Source: Leptospiraceae bacterium
GTDB taxonomy: Bacteria > Spirochaetota > Leptospiria > Leptospirales > Leptospiraceae
Direction of reading: 5' to 3'
Length of the DNA: 64,000 nucleotides
Assembly (NCBI GenBank): GCA_024233875.1
Contig: JACKPB010000001.1
Coordinates: 434,001 to 498,000, forward strand
Part shown: positions 26,981-35,353 of the stretch, piece by piece
How positions within the stretch are numbered: position 1 is the first letter of the stretch
Layout: every line of letters starts with the position of its first letter
The notes under the pieces: model-generated
What the model was told of the DNA's origin: nothing
What the model saw: only the letters and a program-made list of their open reading frames with translations
Database searches by the model: none
Position numbers and translations under genes: made by a program

Positions 26981-27445
26981 ATGGAAATAAGGGCGGAATT
27001 CGTTAATCCTTTTATTGAAGCGGCTTCTCTCGTTTTTAGAGATTCGCTACAATTAGATTTGATTCGTGGAAAATTAAAAATTCGAGAATCACCCGTTCCT
27101 TCTTACGAAGTGGCCATCGTTATTGGAGTCGTGGGTTCCTACAAAGGTGAAATCGTTTACAGTCTAAACTACGATGCAGCTTTCAAAATGGCAAAGCGAT
27201 TGATGCCAACTCTGACAGAAGAAGACCTAAGGGATGAATACAAAGATATCATAGGTGAGATCGGAAACATGACTACAGGGAACGCACTTCGTATCTTTGC
27301 TTCCAATGGACAATTTGTGGATATCACCACTCCAAATGTGATCGAAGTAGCAGAATCCTCCCTTACATTTAAGAAATCTACAACTCTTTCATTGAATCTA
27401 TATTCTAAAATTGGTCAGATCGAGATCAATATAGCAATCCTTTAA
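26981..27445 (+). CDS. cheX: CheX-like chemotaxis phosphatase
   Basis: The 154-residue product matches CheX/CheC-type CheY-P phosphatases. The signature helix DIIGEIGNMTTGNALRIF has E93 and N96, the pair that activates water and contacts the phospho-Asp. Single-signature CheX forms a dimer. It should lower CheY-P and terminate motility signals. An AGG-type SD precedes the ATG. It is in a run with the PpiD-like and radical SAM genes, not with other che genes. Confidence 0.85.
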   Translation: MEIRAEFVNPFIEAASLVFRDSLQLDLIRGKLKIRESPVPSYEVAIVIGVVGSYKGEIVYSLNYDAAFKMAKRLMPTLTEEDLRDEYKDIIGEIGNMTTGNALRIFASNGQFVDITTPNVIEVAESSLTFKKSTTLSLNLYSKIGQIEINIAIL

Positions 27446-27469
27446 TTCACTCTAAGGGATTCAATTTCT

Positions 27470-29380
27470 TTGAATGCCAAAATCAAACTCATTCAATTGC
27501 CCATTCCTCCTCCTGCTTTCTATGCAGGAACCGGGAATGTTCCGCTCGCTTCAGCCATTCTCAAATCAGTAACTTCGCTAGAGCTCAAATCTCTTTCGGA
27601 TCAATTAGAAGTTTCATTCCTTGAACCTGAAACATCAGATCTATTTGGGGATCGTATGCTTTTGGATTCGATCCTCTCTGAATCTCCTGATATTCTCGGA
27701 TTTTCTCTCTATCTCTGGAATTCAGAGAGAAGTCTCTTTCTCGCCCGAGAAATCAAAAAAAGAAATCCGAAGACAATCATTGTCATCGGAGGACCGGAAG
27801 TTCATCCTGAAAATACCCTTCTTCACAATTCCGAGACGTATGATTTTGCTTTGGTGGGAGAAGGGGAAGAAATTTTTCCCTTACTCGTTTCAGCTATTCT
27901 AAAAAACGATGATCTCTCTGAATTTCCTAATCTATTTCGCCCGAATGGAATCTCTCCTCCCGAACTTTCAAAGAAGATTTACTTCCCCGAGTTTTCCCTC
28001 AATAAGTATCCGTCCCCATATGTCTTGGGGGATCTAAAAATTGAAGGGGATCGATCGATCTATCTGGAAACTGTTCGGGGATGTAGGTCTGAGTGTTCTT
28101 ATTGCTTTTATCCCAGAAGTAGTTCGGTATTGAGAAGTTTGAGTTTGGAAGAAAGCACTTCTATTCTTCGGAGAGTGATGGAAACCGGGGGACGGGATAT
28201 CGTTTTTCTGGACCCTACCTTCAACCATCGTCCAGGATTTGAAAATTTTTTGGATAAACTTATCGAGTTGAACTCAGATCAAAAATTAAAGTTTTTTGCT
28301 GAATTACGTTCTGAGGGTTTGAATCAGAAGACAATCCTCAAATTGAAGCAGGCAGGATTTTATAGAATTGAATTGGGGATGCAATCTATCAATAAAGAAA
28401 CCCTAAAGAGAGTCAGGAGATATGGTGATCCTGAGAAGATAGCTGATGTAGCCCTTAGGATGAGTGAGGTGGGTATAGACCTTCTTTTGGATATCATAAT
28501 TGGCCTTCCCGGAGACAAACCGGAAGATGTAGTACGCGGAATAGAGTTCTTTCGGGATAAAGGATTGGAAGAGTATGTTCAGGCATTTTACCTTTCTGTG
28601 CTCCCTGGTACCGAGCTCAGAAAAACAGCTCATTTAGAAACAATTGAATATCTAAAGACCCCCCCCTATCGAATTTTGAAATCAAACTATTTTACAGAAA
28701 ATGATTTGATTGATGTATTTAGAGAATCTGAGGAACTCCTGGATCGAAGAATGGATGAATATCCACGTCCGCATCTCATTGATGAAAGGGTAGATTCTAA
28801 TGACATCTATCGTCTTGATTTGAATGACTTAACAGATTGGAATATTTTAAAAAGACCCTCAGCTTTGCATTATAGAATTTGGATTGAGGGTACACCAAGA
28901 GACAGCATTCTTTCTACAATCCAAAAAATAATAAAGATCCGTACAGATATAGATCCATTCTGTATCTTAGATTTGGTTTTGTGCACATCTGACCTTCTTC
29001 CAATCGACTTACTGGAGGATCTGAAAAATCAATTGGACAATCTACCACTCTCCTACCTTTCTAGAACTCTATTGCATAGAAATGAAAACATGCAGAGAAG
29101 ACTTGTCCTGCTATTTGAAAAAGGTATTAGAATTCCGAAATCCTATTTGGATGAACTCGACACAGGAATTCAGGTCTTTCAGAATATGGAATTGGATTTT
29201 GTTTTGAAACATTTGGATGGATTGGGGGATCGATATCCATCAGCAAGGATTTTGAATGAAGAGATCAGCTCCCGGGAATGGAAACGATTGAGTGATATCG
29301 ATGATCCCGAGCTAATTTCATTTAAGAGTCCGGATCTGGAGAAAAAGTGGACTCAAACCGTGCTGTATTCTTCAGAATGA
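27470..29380 (+). CDS. Cobalamin-binding-domain radical SAM enzyme
   Basis: The 636-residue product has an N-terminal B12-binding Rossmann domain (residues 5-145; IIVIGGPEVHP at 103-113, FALVGEGEE at 126-134), then a radical SAM barrel with the cluster motif C205-x3-C209-x2-C212 (RGCRSECSYCFYP). Further family segments are FFAELRSEGL, RIELGMQS and DIIIGLPGD. Residues 425-636 form an extra C-terminal region of unknown type. Methyltransferase or oxidative-cyclase chemistry is typical of this architecture; the substrate is unknown. The start is a TTG with AAGGGA about 10 bases upstream. The end overlaps convergent trhP by 28 bases. Confidence 0.85.
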   Translation: MNAKIKLIQLPIPPPAFYAGTGNVPLASAILKSVTSLELKSLSDQLEVSFLEPETSDLFGDRMLLDSILSESPDILGFSLYLWNSERSLFLAREIKKRNPKTIIVIGGPEVHPENTLLHNSETYDFALVGEGEEIFPLLVSAILKNDDLSEFPNLFRPNGISPPELSKKIYFPEFSLNKYPSPYVLGDLKIEGDRSIYLETVRGCRSECSYCFYPRSSSVLRSLSLEESTSILRRVMETGGRDIVFLDPTFNHRPGFENFLDKLIELNSDQKLKFFAELRSEGLNQKTILKLKQAGFYRIELGMQSINKETLKRVRRYGDPEKIADVALRMSEVGIDLLLDIIIGLPGDKPEDVVRGIEFFRDKGLEEYVQAFYLSVLPGTELRKTAHLETIEYLKTPPYRILKSNYFTENDLIDVFRESEELLDRRMDEYPRPHLIDERVDSNDIYRLDLNDLTDWNILKRPSALHYRIWIEGTPRDSILSTIQKIIKIRTDIDPFCILDLVLCTSDLLPIDLLEDLKNQLDNLPLSYLSRTLLHRNENMQRRLVLLFEKGIRIPKSYLDELDTGIQVFQNMELDFVLKHLDGLGDRYPSARILNEEISSREWKRLSDIDDPELISFKSPDLEKKWTQTVLYSSE

Positions 29381-30630
29381 ACTTCTTCTAAACTGATCAC
29401 ACTCAGAAAGGATCCCACAGCCACCGGAAAAGGAACGTCTACACTTACCATCCCCAAACCTCCGCTGAGAACATCCTTCTCTTTGTTCTTATGCACAAGG
29501 GTGGTTACTGTCCATTTCTTACTTTCAAAAATCCCCGGTTGGAAAACTTCGATGATGTCACCTTTTTTTATTTTATTCTTTATTTCAAAGTGAATCATTC
29601 CTGAATCCGGGGTATAGGACTCTATTTTTCCCAGATTTTTTTGAGTTTGGGTTCTGGAGGTTCCTTCTTCGATATTCTGAAAATTCAATTCTTCTTCAGG
29701 AACTCTTTCTTCCATTCCTCTTGTTAGAAAGCCGGAAAAATATTTACGTGAGGCAACTTTATCCAATTCATCCAGAAGTCTGGGGTCAAACGGTTTGTTT
29801 TGCTGAAAATCATCCAGGGCCTGTCTGTAAGCTCTGGAAACCATAGCTACATAGTACTCTCCTTTGGTTCTGCCTTCTACTTTTATGGAGTCTACCCCTG
29901 CACGAATGATCTCATCTAAATATTCGATGGCTCTCAAATCTTTAGAATTCATTAAAAATGTACCTTCTTCAGATTCTGTAAGTTCCATCAATTCATCATT
30001 CTGGCGTGGATTGGTGACAAAAATTCGATGGGAATCCCGACATGCATTATTGCAGGAACCCTGGTTGGCATCCCTCTGCTTGTAGTAGTTGCTCATAAAA
30101 CATCTACCACTGTGTGCGATGCATATAGATCCATGAACAAATACTTCAATCTCCATGTCCGGTACCTGCTGTTTGATTTCTGCTACTTCCCGAATGCTCA
30201 CTTCTCTGGAAAGAATGACTCGGGTTGCACCCAGTTTTTGCCAAAATTGAACAGCAGCATAATTCATAGTATTTGCCTGAACAGAAATATGAATCTCAAT
30301 TTCCGGATGGGCTTCTCTTGTGAGGAAAATGAGTCCGGGATCTGCCATGATAAAAGCGTCGGGTTTCATATCGGCCATTTCATTCAAAAACTTCGGATAG
30401 GAACCGAGCTTTGAGTTTCTGGGGATGGAATTGACAGTAAAATAAATTTTTTTGCCCAGAGATCTGGCTATTTCTACACCCTCTTTCAATTGCTCCAATT
30501 TGAATTCATTTTCTCTTGCCCGAAGGGAGTATCTGGGAACACCGCAGTAGACTGCATCAGCACCAAACGCATAAGCTGTTTTCAATTTATCCAGGCTTCC
30601 GGCAGGAAGCAAAAGTTCAGGAATCTTCAT
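29353..30630 (-). CDS. trhP: U32 family protein TrhP, tRNA hydroxylation
   Basis: The 425-residue product matches the E. coli YegQ/TrhP branch of peptidase family U32 along its length: LLLPAGSLDKLKTAYAFGAD, VQANTMNYAAVQFWQ, then VFVHGSICIAHSGRC and NQGSCNNACR with four conserved cysteines for an iron-sulfur cluster, and MNSKDLRAIEYLD. In E. coli, TrhP hydroxylates U34 of certain tRNAs using prephenate; the same role is likely here. The C-terminal barrel (about 340-420) is present. It stands alone on this strand. Confidence 0.88.
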   Translation of the reverse strand: MKIPELLLPAGSLDKLKTAYAFGADAVYCGVPRYSLRARENEFKLEQLKEGVEIARSLGKKIYFTVNSIPRNSKLGSYPKFLNEMADMKPDAFIMADPGLIFLTREAHPEIEIHISVQANTMNYAAVQFWQKLGATRVILSREVSIREVAEIKQQVPDMEIEVFVHGSICIAHSGRCFMSNYYKQRDANQGSCNNACRDSHRIFVTNPRQNDELMELTESEEGTFLMNSKDLRAIEYLDEIIRAGVDSIKVEGRTKGEYYVAMVSRAYRQALDDFQQNKPFDPRLLDELDKVASRKYFSGFLTRGMEERVPEEELNFQNIEEGTSRTQTQKNLGKIESYTPDSGMIHFEIKNKIKKGDIIEVFQPGIFESKKWTVTTLVHKNKEKDVLSGGLGMVSVDVPFPVAVGSFLSVISLEEVHSEEYSTV

Positions 30631-30840
30631 ACCTGACTAAATTCCAATTCCTGAAAAAGGAATCCAATAAAATATTTGAATGATTTTAAAAAAAATAGCT
30701 CTAAATTTCTTTTTTAGGTTTTTTCTCAAACCTATCGGTGGATTGAGTGCATTGATGAAAAATTTTCAAATTATTTTATAAAATTTCACCGATTTTAAGT
30801 AGGAATGGAGTGATAGAAATTTTACTCTGTCCCGGGGATT

Positions 30841-31128
30841 ATGTTGTTGAGAGACATTGATACGAAAAAAATACAAAAAAATACCAAAGCCTTTGCTTTC
30901 CTTTCCATACTATCTTTATGGATAGCAATGGATTCAATTTCTGCAAAAGATCATATTTCTTTGAAAAAAGAGGGAGATGGAGATGAATCCTTCCTGGAAT
31001 TGAATCCGAAGAAAATTAAAAAACCCAAAAAACAAAATCCAAAAAAAAGCAAGAGTGAAATTTTCAATTCCGGTGGTTCTAGATCCAATACTCCTCCTAT
31101 GAAAGCACCGGCTGATCCGGATCAATAG
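30841..31128 (+). CDS. Small exported Lys-rich protein
   Basis: The 95-residue product has an N-terminal basic region and a hydrophobic signal (AFAFLSILSLWIAMDSISA), then a short mature protein dominated by Lys/Pro (NPKKIKKPKKQNPKKSK). GGGGATT lies just before the ATG. The last codons form one arm of a 10-bp hairpin. There is no recognisable family. The very basic mature part could bind peptidoglycan, lipopolysaccharide or nucleic acid; that is a guess. Confidence 0.5.
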   Translation: MLLRDIDTKKIQKNTKAFAFLSILSLWIAMDSISAKDHISLKKEGDGDESFLELNPKKIKKPKKQNPKKSKSEIFNSGGSRSNTPPMKAPADPDQ

Positions 31129-31139
31129 AATCAGCCGGT
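31107..31139. terminator. Terminator-like hairpin straddling a stop codon
   Basis: ACCGGCTGAT (31107-31116) and ATCAGCCGGT (31130-31139) form a perfect 10-bp GC-rich stem across the stop of the 95-codon gene and just past the end of the convergent lipoprotein gene. No clear T-run follows, so efficiency is uncertain. Confidence 0.45.
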
Positions 31140-31148
31140 ACATACAAT

Positions 31149-31646
31149 TCAATTGAAAATATCGGACAATCCGGTAGGGAGGGATTTCTTCAATGGACTC
31201 TCCAGAGGTTTTTCAATTTCTATCGGAAAGTTCGTTTCATCCATTTTTAGGGAACCTTTCGCTCTAAAAACCCATTCATTTTTCAGGAGGAGTTGCGGAA
31301 GTGCTTTTGCAAGTTCTTTGACCTCATTGATGCTTACTGAACTTTCTAGTGGGATGGGTTCTCCTAAGGTTATGGAATTTGTGTTTGAAGGAAGTTTCAC
31401 ATCGAATAGGTTGATTTCTTCTGTTGAAATGATAATATTTACATCCTTAAGGGGAAGGGACTTTCCTTTTAAAAATGGGATGGGAGAGTCTGCAACTACA
31501 TCGTAAGCTACAGTAAACTTGGTATTGACAGGACTGGTCATATCCGGCGAAACATTTTTCAATCGTAAATTGGTTATGCTGGCATTGTATGTACTAGCAC
31601 AGTTTCCGAAGAGAGTAAAACCCAGAAACAGAATTAGAATTTTCAT
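31149..31646 (-). CDS. LEA-type-2-like lipoprotein
   Basis: Starting at the ATG at 31646, the 165-residue product has a signal peptide ending FTLFGNCAS. One immunoglobulin-like beta domain follows with the LEA14/WHy pattern: SITNLRLKNVSPD, FTVAYDVVADSPIPFLKG, LPLKDVNIII, FRAKGSLKMDETNFPIEIE. Bacterial LEA-2 lipoproteins are envelope proteins sometimes linked to stress tolerance, without a defined reaction. An extra six residues from 31664 are possible. It is monocistronic and faces the 95-codon gene. Confidence 0.65.
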   Translation of the reverse strand: MKILILFLGFTLFGNCASTYNASITNLRLKNVSPDMTSPVNTKFTVAYDVVADSPIPFLKGKSLPLKDVNIIISTEEINLFDVKLPSNTNSITLGEPIPLESSVSINEVKELAKALPQLLLKNEWVFRAKGSLKMDETNFPIEIEKPLESPLKKSLPTGLSDIFN

Positions 31647-31724
31647 TTTCAAGCTCCGATTCAAATAGAATAAATTAAGTAAATATATTTATTTAAAATA
31701 GAACTTGGAGAATGACAAGTAATT

Positions 31725-32660
31725 TCAGAGATTCTTGTATCTTTCTTCTACTTCTTTTCTATAGATACTATTTTTGAACATTTCTTCATTCTTTCGATTT
31801 AAGAAGATTTTGTAGTACTTCTTTGCTTTTTTGGAATCCCTAACCAGACCGGGTTGACCATCTTCATAAATTCTTCCGCTGAGATAGAGAGCATCGTCTA
31901 CATATTCTGAGTTGGGAAAGTCTAAAATGATTTTTGCAAGATGGTCAAGAGCGGGCAAGTCCTCTCCTAATTGAAAAAGAAGATTGGCGAGGGTGAATCT
32001 GGATCGGGGAAGTAGGGGGTTGGGTGGGGGAGGTGCATCTTTATCAGCTTTTTCTTCTTTCCCTTTTTCAAATATCAACTGCCTGGGCGCTTCTGAGATA
32101 ATATGTAAATAAATGGGAATGGATTCTTCTTTTTCTTTTTTAGTTTTTGCTGAATTTTCCAGTCCCATTCCGAGTTCGAAGTAGGCTTTGAACTTTAGGT
32201 CCGTATTGTCTATGGATTCAATAATGGATTTTGCCTGAGATGTTTTTCTCTCATTTGCCAGGAGTCTGATCACTTCCAATTTAGCCAGATTGGCATTTGC
32301 TTCTCCGGAGGAAGAGGACTGATTGAATTCTTTAAGAGCAGATTGTTTGTCTGCTCTGTTCAAATGATAGCTTCCTCTGGGGTAAGATCCCTTGTAGGGG
32401 TCTTCGATGATTTCATTTTTTTTCTTAGCAGAGTTTTTGGGAGTATTGGATTCTGAATTCTCTTTTTGATGGGGAAGAGAACTGTTTTCTAAGCTAGCTT
32501 TCTCCCGGGTGTCTCTTGGTAGAATCACTTCACCGGATACTTTTTCTTCTACTTGGATTTCATCGCTTAGATTGGGAAAGGGAAGATGGATATTATTGGA
32601 TTCTTCAGAAAAAAGGATTGATCCGTATAGAAATAATCCTATGAGAAAAAAAGTCTTCAT
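31725..32660 (-). CDS. Exported TPR protein
   Basis: The 311-residue product has a signal peptide (MKTFFLIGLFLYGSILFS), a disordered Ser/Lys/Glu-rich part to about residue 100, then TPR-like helices. NANLAKLEVIRLLANE, AYFELGMGLENS, LANLLFQLGEDLPALDHLAKI and EYVDDALYLSGRIYED resemble the YbgF/BamD class that pair with envelope complexes. It starts 3 bases after the upstream single-span protein and probably works with it. The partner is unknown. Confidence 0.65.
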   Translation of the reverse strand: MKTFFLIGLFLYGSILFSEESNNIHLPFPNLSDEIQVEEKVSGEVILPRDTREKASLENSSLPHQKENSESNTPKNSAKKKNEIIEDPYKGSYPRGSYHLNRADKQSALKEFNQSSSSGEANANLAKLEVIRLLANERKTSQAKSIIESIDNTDLKFKAYFELGMGLENSAKTKKEKEESIPIYLHIISEAPRQLIFEKGKEEKADKDAPPPPNPLLPRSRFTLANLLFQLGEDLPALDHLAKIILDFPNSEYVDDALYLSGRIYEDGQPGLVRDSKKAKKYYKIFLNRKNEEMFKNSIYRKEVEERYKNL

Positions 32661-32663
32661 ATA

Positions 32664-33428
32664 TTATTCCAGAGGAGAGTGATTCCTTTTTTTTGATTTT
32701 GGGATTTGTAACTTTGTTTTTTTCTTTTCAGTATTGTTTTGAAAGATCATGGAATCTTCGGGATTGAAATTCAATCTTTTTTGATTGGTCTTTGTCGGTT
32801 CTTCTTCTATCCCGGAATGGTTTTTGTTTGAGGTTTCTCGCATTTGTTTTTCATAATACGAATCATCCGATATGCTTGGATTGTCCAAAAGAAAGCTATC
32901 TTTAGAGGGGCGATAGGTTTTTCTTTGAATTCGACTTCCTGAATTCTCTTCGGATTTTTCCAATTCTCCCCCATCTACAACTTCTAGAGGGGGACTATTT
33001 CTTTGGGATCGGGATTCCTGGAGCATTCCCTGACGTTCCATCAATTTTGAATCGGGTGGAACCAATCCCGGATTGAGAGAACTATCTCTACGGGAAGAGA
33101 GGTATTCTTTTTCAGGTTGGAAGCTTTCGGTACTCAGAGCCTCAGAGATATCTCCTCCACCCATTCGAATGTCAGATCTCTTACGATTGTAGGACCTCTC
33201 GATATCTTCCAGGAACATGGTTTTGGTATCTTTGGCTAGTTCCTGCCCTTCTTCCTTGATGGAGGAGTAGCCTGCACTCCACCCCACATAAGCTGCATAG
33301 AGAACAAAGATACCCAGAACAGTAGCAGCAAATTTCTTAAGAATGGAAGCAATAGGATCAGGAATTTTCTCAAGCAATCCATCAATAAGAGGAAGAATGT
33401 CTTTGGGTTTTAGGTTCTTTATGTCCAT
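32664..33428 (-). CDS. Single-span membrane protein with long disordered tail
   Basis: The 254-residue product has a short cytoplasmic helix (MDIKNLKPKDILPLIDGLLE), one transmembrane segment (about 35-52, AATVLGIFVLYAAYVGW) and about 200 residues of polar, Ser/Asn/Glu/Lys-rich, presumably disordered sequence. It lies between clpX and the TPR gene on the same strand (61- and 3-base gaps). It may anchor the TPR protein; that is inference from order only. No domain is recognised. Confidence 0.6.
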   Translation of the reverse strand: MDIKNLKPKDILPLIDGLLEKIPDPIASILKKFAATVLGIFVLYAAYVGWSAGYSSIKEEGQELAKDTKTMFLEDIERSYNRKRSDIRMGGGDISEALSTESFQPEKEYLSSRRDSSLNPGLVPPDSKLMERQGMLQESRSQRNSPPLEVVDGGELEKSEENSGSRIQRKTYRPSKDSFLLDNPSISDDSYYEKQMRETSNKNHSGIEEEPTKTNQKRLNFNPEDSMIFQNNTEKKKTKLQIPKSKKRNHSPLE

Positions 33429-33489
33429 TTCTTAATTAAATTTCGGGATAGCTCGAAAAAAATAAAGGGATTTCTCGAAAAAATGAAAT

Positions 33490-34746
33490 TTATCCGGTTT
33501 TTTCAGTAGGTTTCAGAACAACCAGGGCAGATTCCTTTTTTTCAATGGTTGCCTCAGTCACCACAACTTCCTGAACATCGTCCCGGGATGGAATCTGGAA
33601 CATCAAATCCATCATTATGTCTTCTACGATCGCTCGAAGTCCCCGGGCACCGGATTCACGTTTGATCGCTTCGACTGCTATCGCATTGATTCCTTTTTCG
33701 GTGAATTTGAGCTTTACATTTTCCAGGTCAAACATCTTGGAATATTGTTTGTAGATCGAGTTCTTAGGTTCTATGAATATTTTCTTAAGGGTATCCGTAT
33801 CGGCTTCTTCAAGTGTTGCTATGATGGGCAATCTTCCGATGAACTCGGGGATCAATCCATATTTCAATAGATCATCCGGTATCACGTTTTGAAGGATTTC
33901 ACCACGGTTTTGAATTTTTTTGGTATTGCCTTCTGCTCCGGAATTGAATCCTATTGACTTCACTCCGGTTCTGGAGTTGATGATTCTATCCAGGTCAACA
34001 AATGCTCCTCCGCAGATAAAAAGAATATTCTTAGTGTCTATGGAGATATAGTCCTGGTGGGGATGCTTTCTTCCTCCCTGAGGAGGGACATTGGCTATTG
34101 TACCTTCAACTATCTTTAGAAGTGCCTGCTGGACTCCTTCTCCACTCACATCTCTGGTGATGGAAGCTGAGTCTGACTTTCTGGCTATCTTATCAATCTC
34201 ATCGATGTATATGATCCCCAGTTCTGCCTTCTTCACATCATTGTCAGCATTTTGTATGAGTTTGAGAATGATGTTCTCTACATCTTCCCCCACATATCCC
34301 GCTTCAGTGAGGGCAGTGGCGTCTACTATAGCAAAGGGAACCTTTAGGATCTTCGCCAGAGTCTGAGCTAAGAGAGTCTTTCCACTTCCTGTGGGACCTA
34401 TGAGTAGAATATTGGATTTCTCTAATTCTACATCATTTTTGGTGCTATTGAAATGGATTCTTTTGTAATGATTGTAAACAGCTACTGAGAGAGCTTTTTT
34501 CGCTCTGTGTTGTCCGATAACATATTGGTCGAGAATTTTTTTGATTTCGGTAGGTTTGGGTACATCCCCGATGGCTGCTGTCTTCTCAACTACATTGGGC
34601 TCATCAGCTATGATTTCTGTACAGAGGTTGATGCACTCATCACAGATGTAGACACCCGGACCGGCAACCAATCTCTTAACCGCATCCTGCTCTTTTCCGC
34701 AGAATGAACAATGCAACTTTTCTCTTCCAATTTTCTTATCGGCCAT
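33490..34746 (-). CDS. clpX: ClpX, ATPase subunit of the ClpXP protease
   Basis: The 418-residue product is of normal length. The N-terminal zinc-binding domain has CSFC and CDECINLC; the AAA+ core has Walker A GPTGSGKT, Walker B IIYIDEID, sensor and arginine residues, and the C-terminal region ESGARGLRAIVEDI. It unfolds substrates and feeds them to ClpP. The ATG at 34746 lies next to the overlapping clpP stop (34749); an in-frame TTG two codons earlier is less likely. It is part of the tig-clpP-clpX order common in bacteria. Confidence 0.97.
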   Translation of the reverse strand: MADKKIGREKLHCSFCGKEQDAVKRLVAGPGVYICDECINLCTEIIADEPNVVEKTAAIGDVPKPTEIKKILDQYVIGQHRAKKALSVAVYNHYKRIHFNSTKNDVELEKSNILLIGPTGSGKTLLAQTLAKILKVPFAIVDATALTEAGYVGEDVENIILKLIQNADNDVKKAELGIIYIDEIDKIARKSDSASITRDVSGEGVQQALLKIVEGTIANVPPQGGRKHPHQDYISIDTKNILFICGGAFVDLDRIINSRTGVKSIGFNSGAEGNTKKIQNRGEILQNVIPDDLLKYGLIPEFIGRLPIIATLEEADTDTLKKIFIEPKNSIYKQYSKMFDLENVKLKFTEKGINAIAVEAIKRESGARGLRAIVEDIMMDLMFQIPSRDDVQEVVVTEATIEKKESALVVLKPTEKTG

Positions 34747-34748
34747 AA

Positions 34749-35345
34749 TCAAGCATTCTTTCTATCTGAGATTACATTGTCAATGATTCCATATTCTTTA
34801 GCTTCTTCAGCTGTCATATAAAAATCACGTTCCAGATCTGTTTCGATTCGATTCCTATCTGTGCCGGTGTGTTTTTCATAGATATCATTCAAAATGGATT
34901 TGATACGGGTGATTTCCTTTGCCATAATCTCTATGTCACTCGCCTGACCACCTGCTCCTCCGGTGGGTTGGTGAAGCATGATCCTGGAATTGGGTAGGGC
35001 GGATCGTTTCCCTTTGGTTCCACTCGCCAAAAGGAGGGATCCCATTGAGGCGGCCTGTCCGATGCAAATGGTTCTAACATCGGGTTTGATGTATTGAATG
35101 GTATCGTAGATAGCGAGACCTGAGGAAATGTATCCACCCGGAGAATTGATGTACAGGTAAATATCTCTTTCCGGATTGTCGGATTCCAAGAATAGAAGCT
35201 GTGCGGTGATGATATTGGCTACTGTATCATCAATCGGGTATCCCAAAAAAATAATTCGATCTTTCAAGAGACGTGTAAAGATGTCGCTGCTTGCTTCGCC
35301 ACGGCTGGTTTGTTCGATTACCTGGGGGACAAATATTGTACTCAT
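34749..35345 (-). CDS. clpP: ClpP, proteolytic subunit
   Basis: The 198-residue product is a caseinolytic serine peptidase forming the tetradecameric chamber of ClpXP. It carries the nucleophile Ser in GQAASMGS, the catalytic His in MLHQPTGG, and the Asp region LERDFYMTAEEAKEYG. The ATG at 35345 is preferred because AGGAG lies 5 bases upstream; a GTG two codons earlier overlaps that SD. It is directly downstream of tig (8-base gap) and upstream of clpX, so the three are likely one transcript. Confidence 0.97.
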   Translation of the reverse strand: MSTIFVPQVIEQTSRGEASSDIFTRLLKDRIIFLGYPIDDTVANIITAQLLFLESDNPERDIYLYINSPGGYISSGLAIYDTIQYIKPDVRTICIGQAASMGSLLLASGTKGKRSALPNSRIMLHQPTGGAGGQASDIEIMAKEITRIKSILNDIYEKHTGTDRNRIETDLERDFYMTAEEAKEYGIIDNVISDRKNA

Positions 35346-35353
35346 AGACACTC

